Shown piece by piece: positions 1 to 7,205 of a stretch of DNA of 11,043 bases. Under the pieces are notes generated by a model. It was not told where the DNA came from and did no database searches. It saw nothing but the letters and a program-made list of their open reading frames with translations. The stretch covers positions 1-11,043 of the forward strand of contig JAEYUH010000060.1 of NCBI GenBank assembly GCA_023432725.1. Reading direction: 5' to 3'. This DNA is from Actinomycetes bacterium (GTDB lineage: Bacteria > Actinomycetota > Actinomycetes > Propionibacteriales > Propionibacteriaceae). How positions within the stretch are numbered: the first letter of the stretch is position 1; each line of letters begins with the position of its first letter. Position numbers and translations under genes: made by a program.

Positions 1-2003
1 ACCCCGCCTGCCGGCAGGGTCACCGACGGCCCGACCGGGGCGCCGGTGACGACGTCCACGGAGCCGCCCAGTTCGACGGCGACCTCCTGGTCGGCATGGT
101 TGATCGCGACCACGTAGCGATGGCCGCCGCCGTATCGGGTGATCACCTCGACGTCCTCCGGAAGCCCGGACGGTGCCACGCCGGCGTCGGCGTAGACCAG
201 GTCCAGCAGGGGCGCCAGACCGTCCACGTCGAGCGCTGTGGACAGGTACCAGCCGTGGCCGGCGCCGTGCCGGTGACGGGTGATCGCAACTCCGCCGGGC
301 AGAGGTCCGTCGACGTAGCTGGCCACCACCTCGGCGCCGTCCAGCCTCAGGTGGTCGGCCCAGCGGGTACCCGCCCCGGGAGGCTCGCCCGGCCCGTCCA
401 GCGCCACCGACTCGTGCTCCCGCAGCGGGAGGAACTCCTCGACCCAGACGCCGAGCGCCTCGCGCAGGGGTGTCATGAAGCCACCCGGGTGGATCGCATC
501 GTGCTCGTCGACGATGCCGGAGAAGAAGCCGACCAGCAGGGTGCCACCGCCCTCGACGTAGCGGGTGAGGTTCGCCGCGTCGGACGCCGTCAACAGGTAG
601 AGGGACGGGGCGAGCACCAGCTTGTAGCCGGACAGGTCCTGCCCGGGGTGGGCGAAGTCGACGGTGATGCCGTCGCGCCACAGCCGGTCGTAGAAGGTGT
701 CGACCCGTTCGCGGTGCTGGGAGTCGATGCTGGGCCGCCACTCCAGGTCCTGGGCCCAGAACGACTCGTAGTCCCACAGGATCGCGACCTCGGCCTTCAC
801 CCGCGAGCCGCGCAGTACGCCCAGCCTGCCCAGCGTCCGGCCCAGGTCGACCACCTCACGCCACACCCTGGAGTCGGTGCCGGCGTGCGGCAGCATCGCG
901 GAGTGGAACTTCTCGGCGCCGTACCGAGAGGCGCGCCACTGGAAGAACATGATCGCGTCCGCGCCGCGGCCGAGGTGGCTGAACGCGTTGCGCGCCTCCT
1001 CGCCGGGTCGCTTGGCGATGTTGCGGGGCTGCCAGCTGACCGCTGACGAGGAGTGCTCGAGCAGCATCCACGGACGCCCGCCGGCCACCGAACGGGTGAG
1101 GTCGGCCGCCATCGCCAGCCCGACCTGGTTGCGCGGGTTCTCGGCGACCAGATAGTTGTCGTTGGAGACGATGTCGACCTCGCGCGCCCAGCGCCACAGG
1201 TCGGTGCCCGGGTGCGTGGCCGCCATGAAGTTGGTGGTGACCGGCGCGTCGGAGTGCTGCCGGATGACGTCCCGCTCGGCGCGGAAACACTCCCGCAGCA
1301 TGTCGTCGCTGAAGCGGGCGAAGTCGAGCATCTGCGCCGGGTTGACCACGGTCGGGGTGGCAGCGGGCAGGCCGACCTCGTCCCAGGCCAGGTAGCGCTG
1401 GCCCCAGAACTGGGTGCCCCAGGCGGCGTTGAAGGCCGCCAGGTCGCCGTACCGCTGCTCCAGCCAGCGCCGGAAGGCGATCAGCGCGTGCCGGGAGTAG
1501 TCGTGGCCGACTGGGGCGCCGTACTCGTTGTGGACGTGCCACAGCGCCACGGCCGGGTGCCGTCCGTAGCGTTCGGCGAGCGCCGTGGTGATCCGGACGG
1601 CGGCCTCGCGGAAGGCGGGCGAGGTGGGGGCTGGCATGCCGCGGGACCCGCCGCCGAGCACCGTTCCGTCGCGGGTCACCACCCGCGAGTCGGGGTGGCG
1701 GGCGAAGAACCAGGCCGGGGGAGCGGTGGTGGGGGTCGCGAGGTCAACGCGGATGCCGCGGGAGTGCAGCAGGTCGATCAGCCGGTCCAGCCAGCCGAAC
1801 TCGAACTCCCCGGGCCGCGGCTCGAGGTTCACCCAGGAGAAGATGGCGATGCTGACCAGGTTCACCCCGGCCTCGGCCATCAGGTCGACGTCCTCCTGCC
1901 ACACCGGCTCCGGCCACTGCTCAGCGTTGTAGTCGCCGCCGTAGCACAGGGCGTCGAGGCCCGGCAGCCAGCGGTCCTGGCCGGGCCCGATCTGAACCGC
2001 CAC
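1..2003 (-). CDS. GH42 beta-galactosidase, 3' end outside the window
   Basis: The protein hydrolyses terminal beta-D-galactosides (lactose, galacto-oligosaccharides, galactan fragments). No signal peptide is visible, so it acts in the cytoplasm on imported sugars. The reading frame stays open for 667 codons to the left edge with no stop; family members are about 650-700 residues, so only a short tail is missing. The N-terminus carries the GH42 signature YGGDYNAEQW (residues 21-30) and FSWVNLEP (55-62). The acid/base Glu is E160 in HVHNEYG and the nucleophile is E316 in MLLEHSSSAVSWQPRN (313-328), both in typical GH42 settings. The trimerisation-like domain follows from about residue 400. The GTG start lies one base after the TGA of the upstream lacI-type gene, so the two are co-transcribed and probably translationally coupled; the ribosome site (GCAGG) is weak. 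Class and fold are very secure; the exact natural substrate is inferred from the neighbouring transporter. Confidence 0.95.
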   Translation of the reverse strand, partial: MAVQIGPGQDRWLPGLDALCYGGDYNAEQWPEPVWQEDVDLMAEAGVNLVSIAIFSWVNLEPRPGEFEFGWLDRLIDLLHSRGIRVDLATPTTAPPAWFFARHPDSRVVTRDGTVLGGGSRGMPAPTSPAFREAAVRITTALAERYGRHPAVALWHVHNEYGAPVGHDYSRHALIAFRRWLEQRYGDLAAFNAAWGTQFWGQRYLAWDEVGLPAATPTVVNPAQMLDFARFSDDMLRECFRAERDVIRQHSDAPVTTNFMAATHPGTDLWRWAREVDIVSNDNYLVAENPRNQVGLAMAADLTRSVAGGRPWMLLEHSSSAVSWQPRNIAKRPGEEARNAFSHLGRGADAIMFFQWRASRYGAEKFHSAMLPHAGTDSRVWREVVDLGRTLGRLGVLRGSRVKAEVAILWDYESFWAQDLEWRPSIDSQHRERVDTFYDRLWRDGITVDFAHPGQDLSGYKLVLAPSLYLLTASDAANLTRYVEGGGTLLVGFFSGIVDEHDAIHPGGFMTPLREALGVWVEEFLPLREHESVALDGPGEPPGAGTRWADHLRLDGAEVVASYVDGPLPGGVAITRHRHGAGHGWYLSTALDVDGLAPLLDLVYADAGVAPSGLPEDVEVITRYGGGHRYVVAINHADQEVAVELGGSVDVVTGAPVGPSVTLPAGG

Positions 2004-2004
2004 G

Positions 2005-3060
2005 TCAGACCTGCGCCCGGGCGGGGGTCCGCGCGGTGTCTGTGGAACCGCGCACCACCAGCTCGCCGCGGAACTGCAGTTCGACGCGGGGACCGGGGAT
2101 GCCGGCCAGTTCGTCCAGCAGGGTGGAGACGGCCGTGGAGCTCATCTCGCTCACCGGCTGCCGGACGGTGGTCAGCGGCGGGTTCACGAAGGCCATGGTG
2201 GGGGAGTCGTCGTAGCCCACTACCGAGATGTCGCCGGGGACGGTGAGGCCCGCCGAGGTGGCGGCGCGGATGGCGCCCAGGGCCATCAGGTCGGAGCCGC
2301 AGACGATGCCGGTGTGGCCGCTGGCGATCAGCTGCGCGGCGGCGGCCTGGCCGCCCTCGAGGGTGTAGAAGGTCGGCGCGACGTGTTCGGCGGCGTCGTC
2401 GACACCCAGGATGGTGCGCAGGGCGTCGGCGAAAGCCTTGATCTTGCGGCGGCTGGGCAGGAACCGCTCGGGGCCGATCGCCAGGCCGATCCGCTCGTGG
2501 CCCAGGGACGCGAGGTGACGCACCGACACCTCGACCGCGGCGGCCTCGTCGATACCGATGAAGGTGCCCTCAACGTCCTCGGCGTAGCCGTTGACGAAGA
2601 CCTGCGCGATGCCGCGGGACCGCAGATCGGCGTACTGGTCGTGGCGGGCGGCGACGTCGGCGTGCAGGCCGGACACGAAGATGATGCCGCGCACGCCCTG
2701 GTCGAGCAGCAGCGAGACGCACTGGTCCTCGGTGGTACCGCCGGGGGACTGGGAACAGACCAGCGGGGCCAGGCCGCGCCGCGACAGGCGGGTCTCAATG
2801 GCCTGGGCGAAGGCGGCGAAGATCGGGTTGGCGAACTCGGGGACGATGACGCCGACGACCCCGTCCGGCTTGGTCCGAAGGCTGACCGGGCGCTCGTAGC
2901 CCAGCAGGTCGATGGCGGCCAGCACTGACTCACGCACATCGTCGGAGGCGCCCGGCTTGCCGTTCAGCACCCGCGACACGGTCGCCGTGCTGACCCGCGC
3001 GACCTCCGCGATGTCCAGCAACCGGGGACGCGGCGCGCCGCCAGCGCGCTTCTTCGCCAT
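2005..3060 (-). CDS. LacI-family transcriptional repressor of the galactoside locus
   Basis: This 351-residue DNA-binding regulator has the full LacI/GalR architecture. An N-terminal helix-turn-helix covers residues 15-34 (LDIAEVARVSTATVSRVLNG), a hinge follows to about 65, and then comes a periplasmic-binding-like effector domain with the usual landmarks: VVGVIVPEFANPIF (68-81), a CGSDLMALGAIRAA segment, VVGYDDSP, and PPLTTVRQP. The ATG is preceded by GGAG at a good distance on the minus strand. It sits between the beta-galactosidase gene (1-bp gap) and a divergent sugar-transport operon, so it most likely represses both units and is released by a galactoside or galactose-derived effector. 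The CG-centred palindrome at 3137-3148 in the divergent region is its likely operator, which would also give autoregulation. The family call is certain; the effector is inferred. Confidence 0.95.
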   Translation of the reverse strand: MAKKRAGGAPRPRLLDIAEVARVSTATVSRVLNGKPGASDDVRESVLAAIDLLGYERPVSLRTKPDGVVGVIVPEFANPIFAAFAQAIETRLSRRGLAPLVCSQSPGGTTEDQCVSLLLDQGVRGIIFVSGLHADVAARHDQYADLRSRGIAQVFVNGYAEDVEGTFIGIDEAAAVEVSVRHLASLGHERIGLAIGPERFLPSRRKIKAFADALRTILGVDDAAEHVAPTFYTLEGGQAAAAQLIASGHTGIVCGSDLMALGAIRAATSAGLTVPGDISVVGYDDSPTMAFVNPPLTTVRQPVSEMSSTAVSTLLDELAGIPGPRVELQFRGELVVRGSTDTARTPARAQV

Positions 3061-3120
3061 CGATGACTCCGTTCCGCTCCGACTTCCTCGTCATTGTCGC
3101 GCATTCAGCCTGCCCCAGAC

Positions 3121-3155
3121 GTAACCGTTATCGCAACGTTACGTAACGGATTGCG
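3121..3155. promoter_or_regulatory. Probable LacI-type operator cluster in the divergent intergenic region
   Basis: A perfect 12-bp palindrome, CGTTACGTAACG, lies at 3137-3148 with the central CG that LacI-family operators usually have. CGCAA (3132-3136) and TTGCG (3151-3155) flank it as a further pair of arms, one base off-centre. A second, odd-centred palindrome, TAAC-C-GTTA, lies at 3122-3130, so GTTA/TAAC half-sites recur four times in about 27 bp. The cluster lies between the repressor gene and the transporter genes and abuts the predicted -35 box of the transporter promoter, where bound repressor would block RNA polymerase. The repeats are seen directly; the identity of the binding protein is inferred from context. 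Confidence 0.72.
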
Positions 3156-3180
3156 TCCGTACGGTGAAAACGACTACTGT
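3151..3180 (+). promoter_or_regulatory. Predicted sigma-70-type promoter of the transporter operon
   Basis: TTGCGT (3151-3156) and TACTGT (3175-3180) are separated by 18 bp. They fit TTGnnn and TAnnnT, the minimal housekeeping promoter pattern of actinomycetes. Transcription would start near 3187, giving a leader of about 50 nt before the ATG at 3241. The -35 box directly follows the putative operator. No equally good promoter was found for the leftward repressor gene; a GACAAT-like -10 at 3098-3093 lacks a well-spaced -35. Confidence 0.45.
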
Positions 3181-3240
3181 CGAAGCACGCAGCCGGTCGC
3201 GTGGCCGGCCTCAACCTGCCCTTCGAGGAAAGAGAGAACG

Positions 3241-4479
3241 ATGCGACGGAGCATCATCACGATCGGGATCGCGGCGCTGCTGGCCGGCTCGCTCGCCGCG
3301 TGCAGCGGACCCGCCCCAGCACCCTCGGCCAGCGGCACCACGGCGCCCGAGACCTCGATGCCATCGGAGCCGGTGACCCTCAAGGTCTGGGAGTCCCTGC
3401 AAGGCCCCGACGAGTTCATCAAGCAGGCGGGGGAGAAGTTCAAGGAGCAGAACCCCAACGTCACCATCGAGTTCATCAACGTCGAGCTGGGCGATGCCGC
3501 CTCGCAGATTGCGCTCGACGGCCCGGCCGGCACCGGCCCCGACGTCTTCGCCGCCCCGCACGACAAGCTCGGTGAGCTCGTCTCCGGCGGCCACGTCCTG
3601 GCCGTGACCGACCCGGCCGCCATCCAGGGCAACGTGGTGGAGGCCGCCACCAAGGCCGCCACCTACGACGGCACGATGTACGGCTACCCGGTGGCCACCG
3701 AGACCTACGCGCTGTACTACAACAAGGCGTACGTCACCGACCCGCCGAAGACCTGGGACGACGTGATCGCCTTCTCCAAGGACTTCAACGCCAAGAACAA
3801 GGGCAAGTACGGCTTCGTGATGGACGTCGGCAACGGCTACTACACGATCCTGTTCACCACCTCGGGCGACAACCGCCTGTTCGGCCCTGACGGCACCGAC
3901 ACCACGAACACCAACATCAACTCGGCCGCCTCGGCTGAGGGCATGAAGCAGTTCGTCGGTCTGCGCCAGGCGCTGGACGTCCCGGCCGCCGACCTCGCCA
4001 CCGGCACCGTTGACGCGCTGTTCGCCGCCGGCGACGCCGCGATGCACATCTCCGGGCCCTGGAACGTGAAGAACTTCACCGACGCCGGGATCGACTTCGG
4101 TGTGGCCACCCTGCCGGCGCTGACCGGCAACACCGAGCCGGCTGCCTCCTTCGCCGGAGTTCGGACGATGTACGTCTCGGCGTACACCGACAACCCCGAG
4201 GTGTCGGCCGCCTTCGCGAGCTTCCTGACCACCCCGGAGATGCAGCAGCTCCGTGCCGACATCACCGGTGCGCTGGCTGCGTCCTCCTCGGAGATCACCT
4301 ACGAGAACGAGGTCGTGGGCGGTTTCGGAGAGCAGATGAAGTACGCCTTCCCGATGCCGTCCATCCCGCAGATGGGCAAGTTCTGGGACGCGATGAACGC
4401 CGCCAGCGCCAACATCTGGAACGGCGCTGACATCCAGCAGGAACTGGACGCCGCGAACTCGACGATCCTGGCTTCCTGA
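3241..4479 (+). CDS. Extracellular sugar-binding lipoprotein of a CUT1 ABC transporter (MalE/GanS type)
   Basis: This 412-residue solute-binding protein captures oligosaccharide outside the cell and delivers it to the two permeases encoded downstream. The N-terminus is a lipoprotein signal: MRRS, a hydrophobic stretch, then the lipobox LAAC with the lipidated cysteine at residue 21, followed by a Pro/Ser/Thr-rich linker. The mature part has maltose-binding-like features: VTLKVWESLQGPDEF near the start, ETYALYYNKAYV, SGPWNVKNFTDAGIDFGVATL, and a C-terminal segment with AFPMPSIPQMGKFWDAM. An upstream in-frame ATG at 3094 is rejected because it would bury the signal peptide and predate the predicted transcription start; the ATG at 3241 has GAGGA and AGAGAG upstream. 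Neighbouring GH42 and LacI genes suggest galacto-oligosaccharides or lactose as ligand, although the family also includes maltodextrin binders. Confidence 0.93.
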   Translation: MRRSIITIGIAALLAGSLAACSGPAPAPSASGTTAPETSMPSEPVTLKVWESLQGPDEFIKQAGEKFKEQNPNVTIEFINVELGDAASQIALDGPAGTGPDVFAAPHDKLGELVSGGHVLAVTDPAAIQGNVVEAATKAATYDGTMYGYPVATETYALYYNKAYVTDPPKTWDDVIAFSKDFNAKNKGKYGFVMDVGNGYYTILFTTSGDNRLFGPDGTDTTNTNINSAASAEGMKQFVGLRQALDVPAADLATGTVDALFAAGDAAMHISGPWNVKNFTDAGIDFGVATLPALTGNTEPAASFAGVRTMYVSAYTDNPEVSAAFASFLTTPEMQQLRADITGALAASSSEITYENEVVGGFGEQMKYAFPMPSIPQMGKFWDAMNAASANIWNGADIQQELDAANSTILAS

Positions 4480-4503
4480 TTCCACCTGCACAACCATTGC
4501 GCT

Positions 4504-4538
4504 GTGTTCCCGCCGAGGTGGATCCTCGGCGGGAGCAC
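4504..4538 (+). promoter_or_regulatory. Strong intercistronic hairpin between binding-protein and permease genes
   Basis: A 15-bp stem joins 4504-4518 (GTGTTCCCGCCGAGG) to 4524-4538 (CCTCGGCGGGAGCAC), with a single G-U pair (4507/4535) and a 5-nt loop TGGAT. It lies in the 84-bp gap between the two genes and has no T run after it, so it is more likely a 3' mRNA stabiliser or partial terminator than a full stop. Such elements are known between malE and malF-type genes and give more binding protein than permease. The stem is seen directly; the role is inferred. Confidence 0.7.
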
Positions 4539-4563
4539 TGCCGCAATCCAGGGAGGATGACCA

Positions 4564-5922
4564 ATGGCGGTTACCACCACTGAACCCGAGGTCGGCTCGT
4601 CCCCGCTGCCACCGGCGGCGGGCCCAACCCGACGTCAGAAGGTGAAGCAGCAGGCCTGGCTCTTCATGGGGCTGGCCCACCTGCTCACGTTGAAGCAGTA
4701 CGTCAAGGGCGCCCTGTTCGCGGCCATCGAGGTGGTGTTCCTGGTCAGCCTGCCGCTGATCATCGGCAACATCGCCAACCTCATCACGCTCGGCGAGCCC
4801 CGGCTCGACCTGCCGGTGAAGGATCGTCCGAACTCGCTGTTCATGCTGGTCGACGGCGTGATCACGATCGCCCTCGTCCTGATCTTCGTCGCGATCTACT
4901 ACGTCTCGGTGCGCTCGGCGCTGGCGGCCGAGCAGTCCTGGGACCCCGCGGACCCCAGCCCACCGCGCGGCAGCGTCCGCGAGGCGCTGACCGGCAGGGC
5001 GTTCCCGATCCTCGGGCTGGCGCCGACCGTCGTCCTGATCATCTTCTTCGTCGTGGTGCCGCTGGTGTTCTCGACCCTCGTGGCGTTCACCAACTACTCC
5101 GCACCCGACGCGATCCCGCCTGCGAAGACGATCGAGTGGGTGGGGCTGGACACCTTCGGCCTGATGTTCGGCGGCAGCGCCACCTGGACCGGTGCGCTGG
5201 CCCGCGTCTTCATCTGGACCATCGTCTGGGCGGTGCTGGCGACCATCACCTGCTACTTCGGCGGCATGCTGATGGCAGTCCTGCTGGCCGAGAGCAACTT
5301 CCGGATCACCCCGTTCATCCGGGGCATCTTCATCCTGCCGTACGCGATCCCCGGCGTGGTGAGCATGCTGTTCTGGCAGAACGCCCTGAACGGCGCCTTC
5401 GGAACTGTGAACAAGACGCTGCAGGCGCTCGGGATCATCGACGGCACCATCCCGTGGCTGTCGGACCCGTGGCTGGCCAAGTTCATGGTCGTGACCATCA
5501 ACCTGTGGGCGGGCTTCCCGTACTTCATGCTGCTCGTCACCGGCACCATGACCGCGATCTCCCGGGACGTGATGGAGGCCGCCGAGGTGGACGGCGCCAC
5601 CAAGTTCGCGCGGTTCCGCCACATCACGCTGCCGCTGGTGATGTACCAGACGGCTCCGTTGATGATCCTGTCGTTCGCGCACAACCTGAACAACTTCGGC
5701 GCGATCTTCTTCCTCACCGGCGGTGACCCCGCGGTCGCTGACACCACCACTACCGGCGCCGGTGGCACCGACATCATGGTGACGTGGATCTACAAGCTGA
5801 CGGTCAACCTGTTGAAGTACAACCAGGCCTCCGTGCTGGCGATCATGATCTTCGTCGTGCTGGCGCCGGTCGCGATCTGGCAGTTCCAGCGAACGAAGTC
5901 CTACAAGGAGGGTGAGATCTGA
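4564..5922 (+). CDS. CUT1 ABC transporter permease, MalF/GanP type
   Basis: This 452-residue integral membrane subunit forms half of the sugar channel. A cytoplasmic Pro-rich N-terminus (about 25 residues) leads to two early membrane segments (about 47-75 and 93-115) separated by a short loop. The core of about six segments then starts near 146 (ILGLAPTVVLIIFFVVVPLVF). This long N-terminal extension is characteristic of MalF/GanP-type subunits. The ATPase-contact EAA loop is clear at 338-357: EAAEVDGA, then ITLP. The start ATG has an excellent Shine-Dalgarno sequence (GGAGG at 4552-4556, 7-nt spacing). The gene overlaps the next permease by one base (TGATG). It is co-transcribed with the binding protein, but a strong hairpin precedes it. 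No ATP-binding subunit gene is in view, so a shared MsmX-like ATPase is expected. Family assignment is secure; galactoside specificity is inferred. Confidence 0.94.
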   Translation: MAVTTTEPEVGSSPLPPAAGPTRRQKVKQQAWLFMGLAHLLTLKQYVKGALFAAIEVVFLVSLPLIIGNIANLITLGEPRLDLPVKDRPNSLFMLVDGVITIALVLIFVAIYYVSVRSALAAEQSWDPADPSPPRGSVREALTGRAFPILGLAPTVVLIIFFVVVPLVFSTLVAFTNYSAPDAIPPAKTIEWVGLDTFGLMFGGSATWTGALARVFIWTIVWAVLATITCYFGGMLMAVLLAESNFRITPFIRGIFILPYAIPGVVSMLFWQNALNGAFGTVNKTLQALGIIDGTIPWLSDPWLAKFMVVTINLWAGFPYFMLLVTGTMTAISRDVMEAAEVDGATKFARFRHITLPLVMYQTAPLMILSFAHNLNNFGAIFFLTGGDPAVADTTTTGAGGTDIMVTWIYKLTVNLLKYNQASVLAIMIFVVLAPVAIWQFQRTKSYKEGEI

Positions 5923-6758
5923 TGGACGTCGCCATCCGCCGGATCAACACCGTCGTGATCGCCGCGATCTTCGCGATCGTCGCGGTCGCCGTCCTGTGGC
6001 CCGTCGTGCACCTGGTCAGCGCCGCCTTCACGCCCGGCCAGAGCATCGCCAACCTGCCGATCATCCCGTTCTCCAACGGCGTGACGATGGAGCACTTCGA
6101 GCACCTGTTCACCCGCACCGAGTACCCGCGGTGGTTCCTCAACACCTTCATCGTGGCGGTGGCAACCTGCCTGGGGACGCTGGTCTTCGCCTCGGTGGGC
6201 GCGTACGTGCTGTCGCGCTTCCGGTTCACGTTCAAGCGCCCGCTGCTGATGGGGATGCTGATCCTGCAGGTGTTCCCGTCCTTCGTCGGCATGGTCGCGA
6301 TCTACGTCCTGCTGTACCGGATGGGCGGTCTGGACACGCTGTGGGGGCTGGTGCTGTTCTACCTGGCCGGCAACATGCCCTTCAACACGTGGCTGGTGAA
6401 GAGCTACCTCGACGAGATCCCGCGCAGCCTCGACGAGGCGGCCCGGATCGACGGGGCGAGCAACTTCCGGATCTACGTCCAGATCATCCTTCCGGTGGCG
6501 CGGCCGATCCTGACCTTCCTCGCGGTGGCCAGCTTCACGGCGCCCTGGATGGACTTCATCCTGCCGAAGCTGATCCTGCGCAGCCCTGCGAACCAGACGC
6601 TGGCGTTGGGCCTGTTCAGCTTCGTCACCGACAAGAACAACTTCTTCACCAACTTCGCGGCCGGTGCGCTGATCGTGGCGGTACCGTTCGTGATCTTCTT
6701 CATCCTCACCCAGAAGTCGCTGATCTCCTCGCTGGCGGCGGGTGCGGTCAAGGAGTAG
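5922..6758 (+). CDS. CUT1 ABC transporter permease, MalG/GanQ type
   Basis: This 278-residue inner-membrane subunit is the second half of the sugar channel and has the usual MalG length and six predicted membrane segments. The first is residues 10-33; others lie around 75-96, 105-128, 137-158, 196-215 and 245-267. The EAA loop, which docks onto the ATPase, reads SLDEAARIDGAS at 169-180 with IILP following. Its ATG shares the A of the upstream TGA stop (TGATG at 5920-5924), and GGAGG at 5907-5911 lies inside the upstream gene, so translation is coupled to the MalF-type partner. The gene ends the operon: a convergent gene and a shared hairpin follow at once. A short C-terminus (AAGAVKE) is normal for the family. 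Confidence 0.94.
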   Translation: MDVAIRRINTVVIAAIFAIVAVAVLWPVVHLVSAAFTPGQSIANLPIIPFSNGVTMEHFEHLFTRTEYPRWFLNTFIVAVATCLGTLVFASVGAYVLSRFRFTFKRPLLMGMLILQVFPSFVGMVAIYVLLYRMGGLDTLWGLVLFYLAGNMPFNTWLVKSYLDEIPRSLDEAARIDGASNFRIYVQIILPVARPILTFLAVASFTAPWMDFILPKLILRSPANQTLALGLFSFVTDKNNFFTNFAAGALIVAVPFVIFFILTQKSLISSLAAGAVKE

Positions 6759-6768
6759 TGGGGCGGCG

Positions 6769-6802
6769 GGCTGGTTGGCCGGTCACCACAGGCCGACCAG
6801 CC
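6769..6802. terminator. Bidirectional hairpin terminator between convergent genes
   Basis: GGCTGGTTGGCC (6769-6780) pairs with GGCCGACCAGCC (6791-6802) as a 12-bp stem with one G-U pair and a 10-nt loop. It begins 11 bp after the permease stop and overlaps the last codons of the convergent membrane-protein gene. There is no T run, which is common for actinomycete terminators. It could serve transcripts from both sides. Confidence 0.6.
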
Positions 6803-7205
6803 ACCACGCCAGGCCGGCGCAGGCCGCGGCGAACAGGACGCTGGTGAAGGTGCCGATGATGAACCGTTCGGCCGCGCCGGACGTTGTCGCCTTCAGCTCG
6901 GGGTAGCGGGCCAGCGCCTTCACCGCCAGCACGACGGCGATGCCGCCGGAGAAGGACGACAGGATCGCGGCATAGACCGCCAGCCGTTCCAGCCTGCCGA
7001 TCCAGCGGCCGCCCTGCAGGGTGGCCGCGGCGGCCTGCAGCCCGGGGGCCTCGGGGGGCTCGGCCGCTGCCTTGCCGGTCGGGTCGGGTGGGGGATCGGC
7101 CCGGCGGAAGACAGCCTGGACGACCGGGCTGCCTGCGAAGACGGCCACCGCGCCGAGGGCTGCCACCACCAGCGCTTTCAGGACGATCGCCAGCACAGGG
7201 TTCAC
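6783..7205 (-). CDS. Small three-helix membrane protein coupled to a SatD-family gene
   Basis: This is a 140-residue protein of unknown function. Hydrophobic segments lie at about residues 4-27, 74-96 and 115-139, separated by a soluble Pro/Ala-rich loop (34-66). The segment ending KALARYPELK (96-105) followed by AERFIIGTFTS (112-122) resembles a conserved pattern that, from memory, occurs in actinobacterial membrane proteins encoded beside SatD-family genes; this needs a database check. The GTG at 7205-7203 overlaps the TGA of the upstream gene in a GTGA overlap, so it is translated by coupling. A longer frame from 7424 exists but its extra N-terminal part is only an out-of-frame, Arg/Ala/Pro-rich reading of the SatD-family gene, so it is rejected. 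The two proteins probably act together, perhaps with the membrane protein as sensor or anchor; this is inference. Confidence 0.75.
   Translation of the reverse strand: MNPVLAIVLKALVVAALGAVAVFAGSPVVQAVFRRADPPPDPTGKAAAEPPEAPGLQAAAATLQGGRWIGRLERLAVYAAILSSFSGGIAVVLAVKALARYPELKATTSGAAERFIIGTFTSVLFAAACAGLAWWLVGLW

Noticed and set aside
96-2246. Long plus-strand frames (96-1046, 1053-2246)
   Set aside because: They lie antisense to the GH42 and LacI-type genes and have low-complexity Val/Gly/Arg/Gln composition.
3094-3240. An upstream ATG at 3094 extending the binding protein by 49 residues
   Set aside because: It would place extra hydrophilic residues before a clean lipoprotein signal and lies upstream of the predicted operator and promoter; ATG 3241 has a good ribosome site.
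3211-5682. An 823-codon open frame on the minus strand across the binding-protein and permease genes
   Set aside because: It is antisense to three well-recognised transporter genes. Its product is Arg/His/Gly/Asp-rich without domains, as expected from high-GC codon bias in an antisense frame.
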